The translations under genes and the position numbers were made by a program. From contig DASYSL010000123.1 of assembly GCA_036003365.1 (NCBI GenBank), forward strand, positions 1 to 51,624: a stretch of DNA of 51,624 nucleotides, given 5' to 3'. Below, one piece after another: positions 1 to 8,245 of the stretch. Positions within the stretch are counted from its first letter, which is position 1. Each line of letters opens with the position of its first letter. This stretch comes from DASYSL01 sp036003365 (GTDB lineage: Bacteria > Eisenbacteria > RBG-16-71-46 > DASYSL01). Under the pieces are notes generated by a model. The model saw only the letters and a list, made by a program, of their open reading frames with translations. It was not told the origin of the DNA and did not search any database.

Positions 1-335
1 ACGTAAAGCTGGGCCTTGTCGCCGGCGTTCTGCTTGCGCACGAAGGCAAGGCGCTTGCCGTCGGGCGAGAAGGCTGGCTCGCCCGCACTCGCGTCGGAGG
101 CGGTAAGCGGAGCCGGCACGCCGCCCTGAACGGGCACGCGCCAGATGCGATTCTTGCCTTCGTTCTTCTCCATGTCATAGGTGGTCACCGGAACGGCGAG
201 CCACTCTCCGCCGGGCGCCGGCACGGGCTTGCCGACGCGCGCGATCTTCCATAGATCCTCGGCGGTGAACTTCCGGCCCTTGGGATTTCGCGCCGGATAC
301 AGCTTGGTGGCGGGACTCGAGAGCGAGACCGACAA
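1..335 (-). CDS. S9-family (acylaminoacyl-peptidase-like) peptidase, N-terminal part
   Basis: Only the first 111 codons lie in the window; the gene runs off the left edge. I place the start at TTG 335-333 because an AGGAGG lies six bases upstream and no ATG is available. The readable protein has FTAEDLWKIARVG, then GEWLAVPVTTYD, RIWRVPVQGG and FSPDGKRLAFVR. These are the Trp-rich opening and the TolB/WD40-like propeller blades found before the catalytic domain of S9 prolyl-oligopeptidase-type enzymes. The Ser-Asp-His catalytic domain would lie outside, so activity cannot be judged. No signal peptide is visible after this start. It is divergent from the M20 gene; the 182 bases between them show no clear promoter. 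A non-enzymatic TolB-like propeller protein is the alternative. Confidence 0.72.
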   Translation of the reverse strand, partial: MSVSLSSPATKLYPARNPKGRKFTAEDLWKIARVGKPVPAPGGEWLAVPVTTYDMEKNEGKNRIWRVPVQGGVPAPLTASDASAGEPAFSPDGKRLAFVRKQNAGDKAQLY

Positions 336-517
336 GGAACACCTCCTGGGTGGGGCTTGGGCCGGGTTGGAACGCCAGAATACGACGGGAGCGCGCGCTC
401 TGGCTACACCGCCTCCCTCTGCTGGAACCCTTGCCCGGCGGGGCCGGGTCCCGCAAGATGAGGGGCCATTTCTTCTGCAGAGACGCGCTCGCCATCGAGC
501 CATCCGGGAGAGTTTCG

Positions 518-1786
518 ATGAAGCAAACGAGGGATTCCGCCGTGGCGCCTCCGGCGCTCGACGGCGAGCGTCTCTGGTCCACACTCCAGGCACTGGGCAA
601 GATCGGCGAGACGCCGCGCGGCATGGATCGCATCGCCTTCTCGCCGGCCGAGATCGAAGCCCGGGCCTTCGTCACCGGGCTCATGCGCGAAGCCGGCATG
701 ACGACGCGCGTCGACGCCGCCGGAAACCTCATCGCCGCGCGTCCCGGGCGCGACCGAGGGCTCGCGCCCATCGCCATGGGATCGCACATCGACACCGTGC
801 CCATGGGCGGCAAGTTCGACGGTGCTCTGGGCGTCATCGCGGCCATCGAAGTGGTGCGCACGCTCACGGACAAGAGCCTCGAGACGCGCCATCCGCTCGA
901 GGTGATCGCGTTCACCAACGAGGAAGGCGGGCGCTTCCATCGCGGACTCTTCGGCAGCCGCGCCATGGCCGGGTTGCTCGTGCCCGACGACCTCGCGGTG
1001 ATCGATCACGAGGGCATGGGGCTCGCCGAGCACCTGCGCGCGGTCGGCGGTGACCTGGCGCATATCGATCAGGCCGTGCGCCCGCGCGGTAGCCTCGCGG
1101 GCTATCTCGAGTACCACATCGAGCAGGGGCCGGAGCTCGAGCGCCAAGGCCGGCAGATCGGCGTCGTCACCGGCATCACGGGCCGCTTCGTGCTCGAAGT
1201 CGACATCCAGGGCACGACCAACCATGCCGGCACCACACCCATGGATCTGCGCCAGGACGCCATGGTGGCGGCGGCGCACGTGGCGCTCGCGGTCGAGCGC
1301 CTGGCCACTCGGGAGAAGAGCTGCCGCGTGGGCACGCTCGGCGTGATGCAGGTGAAGCCGGGGGCGGTGAACGTGATCCCCGGCTTCGTGCACCTGGAAG
1401 CCGAGTTCCGCGATCTCGAGATGACTCGGCTCGAGGAAACCGAGCGTTTGTTCACTGCTGCGTGCCGCGAGATCGCGGCCCAGACGCGCACGACCATCGA
1501 AGTGCGCCGCCAGGAGATCGTGCAGGCGGCGCCCACGTCTCCGCTCTATCGCGAGACGATCGAGAACGTGGCCGGCGCCCTGGGCTACACGAGCATGCCA
1601 GCGCCGAGCGGCGCCGGGCACGACGCGCAAGCCATCGCGCGCCTCACCGACATCGGCATGATCTTCGTGCCGAGCAAGGCCGGCGTGAGCCACGCCATCG
1701 AGGAGTTCACGCCCGCCGAGGATTGCGCGCGCGGCGCCAACGTGCTGCTCGGCACGCTGCTCGAGCTGGACGCGACCCTCGCATGA
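518..1786 (+). CDS. Zn-dependent amidohydrolase, M20 family (allantoate amidohydrolase / N-carbamoyl-L-amino-acid hydrolase type)
   Basis: A 422-residue cytosolic metallo-amidohydrolase of the M20 carbamoylase group, which removes carbamoyl or ureido groups from compounds such as N-carbamoyl amino acids or allantoate. Visible motifs in order are GSHIDTVPMGGKFDG (metal Asp), FTNEEGGRF (catalytic/metal Glu pair), EYHIEQGPELE, TTNHAGTTPMDLRQDAM in the dimerisation domain, SGAGHDAQ and GVSHAIEEF (metal His). Length matches the family. I start at ATG 518 because GGGAGAG precedes it by five bases; the frame is open further upstream but without homologous-looking sequence. The stop overlaps the next start (ATGA), so the two genes are probably co-translated. 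The exact substrate cannot be told from sequence, and no hydantoinase neighbour is present. Confidence 0.88.
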   Translation: MKQTRDSAVAPPALDGERLWSTLQALGKIGETPRGMDRIAFSPAEIEARAFVTGLMREAGMTTRVDAAGNLIAARPGRDRGLAPIAMGSHIDTVPMGGKFDGALGVIAAIEVVRTLTDKSLETRHPLEVIAFTNEEGGRFHRGLFGSRAMAGLLVPDDLAVIDHEGMGLAEHLRAVGGDLAHIDQAVRPRGSLAGYLEYHIEQGPELERQGRQIGVVTGITGRFVLEVDIQGTTNHAGTTPMDLRQDAMVAAAHVALAVERLATREKSCRVGTLGVMQVKPGAVNVIPGFVHLEAEFRDLEMTRLEETERLFTAACREIAAQTRTTIEVRRQEIVQAAPTSPLYRETIENVAGALGYTSMPAPSGAGHDAQAIARLTDIGMIFVPSKAGVSHAIEEFTPAEDCARGANVLLGTLLELDATLA

Positions 1787-4557
1787 GCCGTTTGCGGACC
1801 GCCTGCCTCGCCGGCCTCGCGCTTGCCCTCGTGAGTGCCGCGGCAAGCGCGCAGACGCCCGATCCCGAATTTGCGAAGCGGGCCCGCCTCGCCGCCCAGG
1901 CGCGCGCGCTGCGCTCCCCGGCCGATCCGGCCGCGCCCGTCGTGCCCGGCGTGCCCGACGACCCGCGGAACATGGACGCATCGCTCGCGCCCCTGCCGGC
2001 GCCGTTGTCGCCAACTTCCATCATCCAGCCCTACGGCACCTGGAAACTGGTGCCGCCGCCAACTCTCTTCGGCGCTTCGACGGTGCTCGATCCGGTGCGC
2101 GAGCGCATCGTCATGGCCGGCGGCTCGAACGGTTACTTCCAGAGGAACGTGTGGACGCTGTCGCTGGTTCCGGGCTCGAGCTGGCAGCTCGATTCCACGG
2201 CCAGCGCGCAAGCGCCGGGCCTCGTCGCCTACGCGGCCACCGCGTACGACCCGGTGCACGCGCGCATGATCCTGTTCGGAGGCCTGGGACACGGCGCCGG
2301 ATCCTCGGCCGCCGCCTCGGGCGAAGTGTGGTCTCTGAGCCTGGGGTCGTCGCTCATCTGGTCGCGACCGGTCGTGGAGGGAACGCCGCCCTCCCCGCGC
2401 TGGAACTGCGCCGAGGCCTACGATTCTCGGCGCAATCGTCTCCTCGTCTACGGGGGCGAGGACGCGTTCGGACCCCTGGCTGACATCTGGGCGCTCGACC
2501 TCGGCGACACGATGCGCTGGAACCTGCTGACGCCCGCCGATTCGATCCCCCAAGCACGGACCGAAGCGACGGCCGTCTACGACCCGCTCGCCGACCGCTT
2601 CCTCGTCTATGGCGGAGTCACGGAGGGCGACCGCCCGTACGAAATCTCACTTTCGCAGGAACTCTGGTCTCTGAGCCTGGGCGACACGGTGGCCTGGCGA
2701 AAGCTCGACCAGAACGGCAACGATCAGCCCTACGACGCCGTCGACGCGTCCGCCGCTTTCGATCCCTTGCGCCGCCGCATGATCCTCCTCGGTGGACTGG
2801 ACGGCTACGAGGCGTGGGTCCTCGATCTCAATGGACCTCCCACCTGGCAGTATTTCAGAACGCGCCCCGGATTCGACCGCGAGAAGTTCACGATTCTCTA
2901 CGACGCCCCTCGCGATCGCGCTCTGTGCGTGGGCGGAACCACGAGTGCGGCGGACGAATCGGATGTCGACGTCTTGTCCCTGGCCGATCCCGGCACGTGG
3001 TCTCTTCTCGGCGCGCATCCCAAGCCTCCCGGCCGCGCCTTCGCCGTGACCATGTTCGATTCGCGCCGCATGCGCATGGTCCTCTTCGGCGGTTCGGGCA
3101 GGGGCGCGGAACACGACACCTGGACGGTTCCCTTGCGCGATCTGGCGGCGTGGACCCGGCTCGCGACTTCGGCCCATCCCACTCGCTTCATGGGCCGCCT
3201 CGTGGGCGCCTATGACCCGATTGGCGACCGTTGCTTCTTGTTTGGTCTCGTGTACGGCGATGACACTCATTACTTCGAGCCTCCCCAAGAGCAATTGTGG
3301 ACCCTCTCGCTCGCCGACACCTCGGCGACCTGGCAAAGACTCGAAGTCACTGGCGAAGCCCCTTCTCCGCGCACCGGGAGTTCGATGATCTACGATCCGC
3401 CGCGCCACCGGCTGATCGTGTTCGGCGGCCGCGCCTTCCTCGCGTGGTCGAGCTTCAACGACGTCTGGGCCTTGTCTCTGGATGGGCCGCCGCGCTGGAC
3501 GCAGATTCACACGTTCGGTCCCACGCCCCTGCCGCGCGAGAACCCCACGGCCGTGTACGATCCCGTGCACGACTGCATGCTGATCCAGGGCGGCGATCTC
3601 GATCGCCAAGACAGCTCTCCATTCCGCCCGGGCCCGTCGCGAGAGACCGCCTCCTCCTTGTGGGCACTGCAGCTGGATGGCCTTCCCGAGTGGAAAGCGC
3701 TCGAGCCCGAAGGATCGATTCCGTCTCTCTATGGGCAGACCCTGGCCTATGACTCGGTCCACCGCCGCATGCTGCTCCACGGCGGGCGCATCGACTACGG
3801 CGGGCAATACAATATCTCGACCTGGGGCCTGAATCTCGAGCCCGAGCTGCGCTGGGAGTACCTGATCACATCGGGTGACCCGGCCACGGGAAGTATCGGA
3901 GGCAGCGCCGCCTACGATCCGGCCGGCGATCGCCTCGTGGTCTTCGGCGGCGACGGCATCACCGGTTACAAGAACGATCTCTGGACGCTCGACTTCTCGC
4001 CCCAGGGTGCCCCTCGCCGTCCCGCCTGGATCGTGAGCGCGAGCAACGAAGGGGGCGCGGTGCGCCTCGTGTGGGGTTGCGAGGGCGGCGCGGGCACCAC
4101 GGCCACCGTGTATCGCCGCGATCAGGCGAGCGGCTGGTTGGCGCTCGCCACCGTGCAGGCGGACGAGCATGGCGAGATCCACTTCGCCGACCTGGCGCCC
4201 GAGAATCGCTGGACCGAGATCTATCGCCTCGGCGTGACTCAGAACGGCGCTACCACCTATTCGGCCGACACCTCGCTGCCGCTGCAGCTCACGCGAACGC
4301 CGCTCCTCAAGCGCGCCTATCCCAATCCGGCGCGCGCCGAGAGCTTCCAGGTGGATTTCCAGCTGCCTTCGGTGCATCCGGCTCGTCTCGATCTGGTCGA
4401 CGTGCGCGGGCGCGTCATGTGGTCGGGCACGGTGAGCGCGAGCGGTCCCGGGCCCGAGAGCTTCCGCGTCACCGCGCGTCCGCGCTCGGGCGTGTACTGG
4501 CTGCATCTCACGCAAGACGGCCAGGAAGCCACGCTCAAGACCGTCGTGCTGCAGTAG
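1783..4557 (+). CDS. Exported Kelch-repeat protein with C-terminal sorting/FlgD-like domain
   Basis: A 924-residue exported protein. A signal peptide covers residues 1-27 (hydrophobic ACLAGLALALVSAAASAQ, cut near AQ-TP). Residues about 70-760 hold many Kelch-type blades recognisable by repeated 'AYDP..DR..VFGG' followed by 'DLWTLDL' strings, for example MILFGGLGH, RLLVYGGED, RLIVFGGR and RLVVFGGDG, so it should fold as one or two beta-propellers. The last ~85 residues start with LLKRAYPNPARAE and contain LDLVDVRGRVMWSG and SGVYWLHL, the PNP-type sorting / FlgD Ig-like domain common on exported proteins of FCB-type phyla. The start at ATG 1783 overlaps the M20 stop. No enzymatic residue set is evident; binding or surface display is an inference. 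It converges on the VOC gene with a 15-base gap. Confidence 0.85.
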   Translation: MSRLRTACLAGLALALVSAAASAQTPDPEFAKRARLAAQARALRSPADPAAPVVPGVPDDPRNMDASLAPLPAPLSPTSIIQPYGTWKLVPPPTLFGASTVLDPVRERIVMAGGSNGYFQRNVWTLSLVPGSSWQLDSTASAQAPGLVAYAATAYDPVHARMILFGGLGHGAGSSAAASGEVWSLSLGSSLIWSRPVVEGTPPSPRWNCAEAYDSRRNRLLVYGGEDAFGPLADIWALDLGDTMRWNLLTPADSIPQARTEATAVYDPLADRFLVYGGVTEGDRPYEISLSQELWSLSLGDTVAWRKLDQNGNDQPYDAVDASAAFDPLRRRMILLGGLDGYEAWVLDLNGPPTWQYFRTRPGFDREKFTILYDAPRDRALCVGGTTSAADESDVDVLSLADPGTWSLLGAHPKPPGRAFAVTMFDSRRMRMVLFGGSGRGAEHDTWTVPLRDLAAWTRLATSAHPTRFMGRLVGAYDPIGDRCFLFGLVYGDDTHYFEPPQEQLWTLSLADTSATWQRLEVTGEAPSPRTGSSMIYDPPRHRLIVFGGRAFLAWSSFNDVWALSLDGPPRWTQIHTFGPTPLPRENPTAVYDPVHDCMLIQGGDLDRQDSSPFRPGPSRETASSLWALQLDGLPEWKALEPEGSIPSLYGQTLAYDSVHRRMLLHGGRIDYGGQYNISTWGLNLEPELRWEYLITSGDPATGSIGGSAAYDPAGDRLVVFGGDGITGYKNDLWTLDFSPQGAPRRPAWIVSASNEGGAVRLVWGCEGGAGTTATVYRRDQASGWLALATVQADEHGEIHFADLAPENRWTEIYRLGVTQNGATTYSADTSLPLQLTRTPLLKRAYPNPARAESFQVDFQLPSVHPARLDLVDVRGRVMWSGTVSASGPGPESFRVTARPRSGVYWLHLTQDGQEATLKTVVLQ

Positions 4558-4572
4558 CTCCTCAGCCGCGTC

Positions 4573-4974
4573 TCAGCTCTGCGCCCCTTTGTAGATGGCG
4601 AAGGTCGCTCCCGTCGGATCGCTGAGCACGGCGAAGCGGCCGGTCTGTGGGATGTCGGTGGGCGGCACGAGCACGCGCCCTCCGATGGCCTCGGCCTTCT
4701 TGGCGCTCGCGTCCACATCGTCCACGCCCACGTACGTGAGCCAGTGCGGCGTCACCCCGAGATGCACTTGCTGCGCGTTCATGCGGTAGAGGCCGCCGAT
4801 GTCGCGGCCGCCGCTCTGGAAGATGGTGTAGACGCCGCTCGGACCCATGTCCATGTCGCGTGTGGTCCAGTCGAAGAGCGCCGTGTAGAAGGCTTTGCAC
4901 GCATCCGTGTCGCTGGTGCCGATCTCGTTCCAGACGAAGGTGCCGGTGCCGGCGGAGGTTGTCGCTTCTGCCAT
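4573..4974 (-). CDS. VOC-family (glyoxalase/dioxygenase-fold) protein
   Basis: A 133-residue protein of the vicinal oxygen chelate superfamily: one domain of two paired beta-alpha-beta-beta-beta units. Recognisable parts are GTFVWNEIGTSDTDACKAFY at the N-terminus, then FDWTTRDMDM, THWLTYVGVDDVD-like strand (PHWLTYVGVDDVD) and the closing DPTGATFAIYKG typical of the group that includes bleomycin-resistance and 27-kDa-antigen-like proteins. ATG 4974 has AAGGAGG six bases upstream. The family covers lyases, dioxygenases, isomerases and drug-binding proteins, so the substrate is unknown. It is convergent with the Kelch gene and 118 bases downstream of the DUF971 stop; co-transcription with DUF971/mrp is possible but not shown. 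Confidence 0.85.
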   Translation of the reverse strand: MAEATTSAGTGTFVWNEIGTSDTDACKAFYTALFDWTTRDMDMGPSGVYTIFQSGGRDIGGLYRMNAQQVHLGVTPHWLTYVGVDDVDASAKKAEAIGGRVLVPPTDIPQTGRFAVLSDPTGATFAIYKGAQS

Positions 4975-5092
4975 GGGGTCCCTCCTTGAGAGGAAAGGGG
5001 CAGCCGGGTGGGGACCTCGAAGCTACGCCCGGAAGAAAGCCGTCTCAAGCATGGATGTCGAAAAGTGGTGAGACCAGGCGGGACGGTTGCGT

Positions 5093-5419
5093 TCAGCCCT
5101 GCTGGCACTTGGGACAGGGACAGAGCGAGCGCAGGTACTCGAAGCTGTAGAGGCCGGTCCGATGCCCGTCCGACCACTCCAGCTGAAACGCGTAGTTCCC
5201 GACGGGAACGATCTTTAGAAGGGTGACATCGGGCACGATCTGGAGCGGGCCGACCTTGCGCTCACCGGTCATCTCGTCGACGCAATGGGCGCACGGGCAG
5301 CGCCCGCGCAGGTAAACCGAAGCGTATTCCCCGGAATGCCCGTCGCCCCAGGTGAGGACGAGGCTCGCGCCTCCCGGACGCTTGCGGATCTCGACGGGTG
5401 TGGTGGCGGCCGAGCTCAT
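5093..5419 (-). CDS. DUF971 (GBBH-like N-terminal domain) protein
   Basis: A 108-residue small protein with the DUF971 fold, related to the N-terminal domain of gamma-butyrobetaine hydroxylase. Two similar halves are visible, each with a 'W.DGH.. Y...YLR..CPC..C' pattern: WGDGHSGEYASVYLRGRCPC and WSDGHRTGLYSFEYLRSLCPC, with CPCAHC and CPCPKC clusters that could bind zinc or a Fe-S cluster. Its ATG overlaps the stop of mrp (ATGA), so it is translationally coupled to it. DUF971 next to mrp is a recurring arrangement, which supports a role in Fe-S cluster handling, although no biochemical function is established. The internal duplication could mean a folded pair of Cys-rich knuckles. Confidence 0.85.
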   Translation of the reverse strand: MSSAATTPVEIRKRPGGASLVLTWGDGHSGEYASVYLRGRCPCAHCVDEMTGERKVGPLQIVPDVTLLKIVPVGNYAFQLEWSDGHRTGLYSFEYLRSLCPCPKCQQG

Positions 5420-6489
5420 TCCTCGACGATCGTGACCTGCGGCGTCTCGAACGAGCGGATGCTCACCTGCTGCGCGAGCTTGCCGGCGATCTCGCGGTAC
5501 GCCGCGGCGGCTGGATGCGCGGGCTCGGCGATCACGATGGGCGTGCCCCGGTCGGCTTGCTCGCGCACGCGGCGGTCGAGCGGCACGGCACCGAGGAACG
5601 GAATGCCCAGCGTGTCGGCCGTCTTCTCCGCCCCGCCGTGCCCGAAGATGTCGTCGCGCTGCCCGCAGTGGGGACACACGTAATAGCTCATGTTCTCGAC
5701 CAGCCCGAGCAGGTGCACACGCGTCTGCTGGAACATGCGAAGCGTCTTGCGCGAGATGGTGAGGCCCACGTCCTGCGGCGTGGAGACGATGACGCCGCCG
5801 GTGAGCGCCACGCTCTGCACGAGCGTGAGATGCACGTCACCGGTGCCCGGCGGCAGATCGATGAGGAGATAGTCGAGCTCGCCCCACTCGGCGCCGAACA
5901 AGGTCTGCTGCAGAGCCTTGTGCGCCATCGGACCGCGCCAGATGAGCGGCTGATCCCCCGGCGCCATGAATCCCATGGAAAGAAAGCGCACGCCGTGGGC
6001 CACCGGCGGCACGAGCAGATCGCCGCGCGCGCCGACGCCTTCCTGCGTGAGTCCCATCATGATGGGCAGGCTGGGACCGTAGATGTCGGCGTCCAGGAGT
6101 CCGACCTTGGCCCCGCTCTCGGCCAGCGCCAGCGCCAGGTTCACGGTCATGGTCGACTTGCCGACGCCGCCCTTGCCGCTGCCGATGGCGATCAGGTTCT
6201 TCACGCCGGCGATGGCGCTCTTGTCGGGCGTGGCCGAGCCGCGCACCTCGGAGGTCATCTCGATCTCGGCCCGCTTCACGCCCGCGAGCTTCTCGACGGC
6301 GCGCTGGGCGTCGTCACGGATCTTGTCCTTCACCGGACAGGCCGGCGTGGTGAGACGGATCTCGAGGCGCACGGCGTCGCCCTCGATGCGCACGTTGCGC
6401 ACGAAGCCGAGGCTCACGATATCGCGCTTGAGATCGGGATCCTGGATGGGACGAAGCGCGTCCAGGACGTCGCGCTCGGTGACCGCCAT
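5416..6489 (-). CDS. mrp: Mrp/NBP35-family iron-sulfur cluster carrier ATPase
   Basis: A 357-residue P-loop ATPase of the Mrp/ApbC/NBP35 group, which carries and delivers Fe-S clusters in the cytosol. Residues 1-80 are the MIP18/DUF59 domain (LRPIQDPDLKRDIVSLGFV, TTPACPVKD). The deviant Walker A IGSGKGGVGKST is at about 102-113, followed by LLDADIYGPS and the DLPPGTGDVHL switch region. The MSYYVCPHCG pair of cysteines is the expected cluster-binding CxxC. Length is normal. ATG 6489 has GGAGG just upstream. It heads a coupled pair with the DUF971 gene and is divergent from malQ across 113 bases. Assignment to the family is firm; the client proteins are unknown. Confidence 0.95.
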   Translation of the reverse strand: MAVTERDVLDALRPIQDPDLKRDIVSLGFVRNVRIEGDAVRLEIRLTTPACPVKDKIRDDAQRAVEKLAGVKRAEIEMTSEVRGSATPDKSAIAGVKNLIAIGSGKGGVGKSTMTVNLALALAESGAKVGLLDADIYGPSLPIMMGLTQEGVGARGDLLVPPVAHGVRFLSMGFMAPGDQPLIWRGPMAHKALQQTLFGAEWGELDYLLIDLPPGTGDVHLTLVQSVALTGGVIVSTPQDVGLTISRKTLRMFQQTRVHLLGLVENMSYYVCPHCGQRDDIFGHGGAEKTADTLGIPFLGAVPLDRRVREQADRGTPIVIAEPAHPAAAAYREIAGKLAQQVSIRSFETPQVTIVEE

Positions 6490-6602
6490 GTTCCTCCATG
6501 TGTCGCTTTCGCTTGCGGTTTCGGCGCGAGCGTATCACATTGGCCCTCGCATCGGCCCCGGCCGACGCCCCCGCGCCACGCTCGAGTTTTCCCGGAGGCT
6601 CA

Positions 6603-8195
6603 TTGGACGCCGCGTCGCCGCCCCTTGCCCCTGCACCCCATTGGATGGTGCGCCGGGCCAGCGGAGTGCTCCTCCATCCCAGCTCGCTTCCCGGCCCGTC
6701 GGGCTCAGGCGACCTCGGCGCCCGCGCGCACGCCTTCGTCGATTTTCTGGCCGCCGCTGCGCAGTCGTGGTGGCAGATGCTGCCCGTGGGGCCGATCGGC
6801 CCGGGGAACTCGCCCTATCAGTCGCTGTCGAGCTTCGCCGGCAATCCCCTGCTCGTGAGCCTGGAGACGCTGGTCGAGGAAGGCTTGCTGGCGGCGGGCG
6901 ACGAGCGCCTCGCGGACGGCGAGCGAGAGGATCGCGTCGATTATCCGCGCGCCATCGCCTTCAAGGAGTCGCTCCTGCGCCGCGCCTTCGAGCGGCGAAG
7001 CCGCGCGCCGGCGGCCTGGCTCGCGTCTTTCGAGCAGTTCTCCGCGAGTCCGCCGGCGTGGCTGCCCGATTTCGCGCTCTACGCGGCCATTCGCGAGGCG
7101 CGTGGCGGCGAGCCGTGGTGGCATTGGCCGGCGCCACTTCGCGACCGCGATCCCGCGGCCCTCGAAGAGGTGCGCGCGAGCGGACTCGCCGAGGCCATTC
7201 GTTATCACTCCTTCGTGCAGTTCCTGTTCGAGCGTCAGTGGCGTGCCCTGGCCGAGCACGCGCACGCGCGTGGCGTGGCCTTGCTCGGCGACATTCCCAT
7301 CTACGTCGCGCACGAGAGCGCCGAGGTGTGGGCGCACCGCGAGCTGTTCGATCTCCTGCCCGATGGCACGGCGCGCGCCCTGGCCGGCGTGCCGCCCGAT
7401 TATTTCAGTGCCGACGGCCAGCTGTGGGGCAATCCGCTCTATCGCTGGGAAGTGCACGCGGCCGAGGGCTACGCGTGGTGGATCGAACGCCTGCGCACCA
7501 CGCTCGCGCGCTTCGATGTGGTGCGCCTCGACCATTTCATCGGCTTCGTGAACTACTGGTCGGTGCCACGCGAGGCGAAGTCGTCGAAGGGCGGCCACTG
7601 GGAGCCGGGGCCAGGTGTGGCGTTCTTCGAGCGCGTGCGCGAAGCCCTCGGCGGGCTGCCGTTTCTCGCGGAAGATCTGGGCGAGGTGACACGACCGGTG
7701 CACGAGCTGCGCGACCGCCTCGGCCTGCCCGGCATGCGCGTGCTGCAGTTCTCCTTCGGCTCCGACCAGGACGGGCCGGAGCACTTTCCGGAGAAGAGCG
7801 TCGCCTACACCGGCACCCACGACAACGACACGCTGCTCGGCTGGCTGCGCGACCCGCCGGAACGCAGCGAGCCGGCCCTGCTCGCCGCGTGGATCCTGGA
7901 GCGCGAGCGCGCCCTGGCGCACATCGGTGGCGACGGGCCCGACGCGAGCTGGAAATTCATGCGCCTCGTGCAGGCCTCGCCCTCGCTGCTCGCCATGGCG
8001 CCGCTTCAGGATGTGCTCGGCCTCGGCGGCGAAGCGCGGTTCAATCTTCCCGGCACCACGGCACACAACTGGGAGTGGCGCTGCACGGGCTCCGAGCTTC
8101 GAGCCGAGGTGGCCGAGCGTCTGGCCGCGCTCACGCGCGAGACCGGGCGGGCGCAGGGCGCGCCTTCCGCCGCGGCCACCCCGGCGTTACGTTGA
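6603..8195 (+). CDS. malQ: 4-alpha-glucanotransferase (amylomaltase)
   Basis: A GH77 enzyme of about 530 residues that transfers alpha-1,4-glucan segments between malto-oligosaccharides, freeing glucose or cyclic glucans. Motifs run through the whole length: GVLLHPSSLPGPSG, GNSPYQSLSSFAGNP, GDIPIYVAHESAEVW, PPDYFSADGQLWGNPLY, RLDHFIGFVNYW with the nucleophile Asp, FLAEDLGEVT with the acid/base Glu, GTHDNDTLLGW, and NLPGTTAHNWEWR at the C-terminus. I choose TTG 6603 because GGAGG lies four bases before it; ATG 6645 at the HPSS block has no ribosome site and is the fallback. It heads a run with a GH57 protein and glgB, pointing to glycogen/maltodextrin turnover. Confidence 0.93.
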   Translation: MDAASPPLAPAPHWMVRRASGVLLHPSSLPGPSGSGDLGARAHAFVDFLAAAAQSWWQMLPVGPIGPGNSPYQSLSSFAGNPLLVSLETLVEEGLLAAGDERLADGEREDRVDYPRAIAFKESLLRRAFERRSRAPAAWLASFEQFSASPPAWLPDFALYAAIREARGGEPWWHWPAPLRDRDPAALEEVRASGLAEAIRYHSFVQFLFERQWRALAEHAHARGVALLGDIPIYVAHESAEVWAHRELFDLLPDGTARALAGVPPDYFSADGQLWGNPLYRWEVHAAEGYAWWIERLRTTLARFDVVRLDHFIGFVNYWSVPREAKSSKGGHWEPGPGVAFFERVREALGGLPFLAEDLGEVTRPVHELRDRLGLPGMRVLQFSFGSDQDGPEHFPEKSVAYTGTHDNDTLLGWLRDPPERSEPALLAAWILERERALAHIGGDGPDASWKFMRLVQASPSLLAMAPLQDVLGLGGEARFNLPGTTAHNWEWRCTGSELRAEVAERLAALTRETGRAQGAPSAAATPALR

Positions 8196-8245
8196 AGACG
8201 ATGACTTCGAATGGTCCCCTTCCACCCCTGGAGGAACCCACGCGG

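Noticed and set aside
404..2014. Large open frame antisense to the M20 gene (also 32133-34814 and 47287-49890)
   Set aside because: High GC removes stops from opposite frames. The products are Arg/His/Ala-rich and match nothing, while the sense frames carry complete domains.
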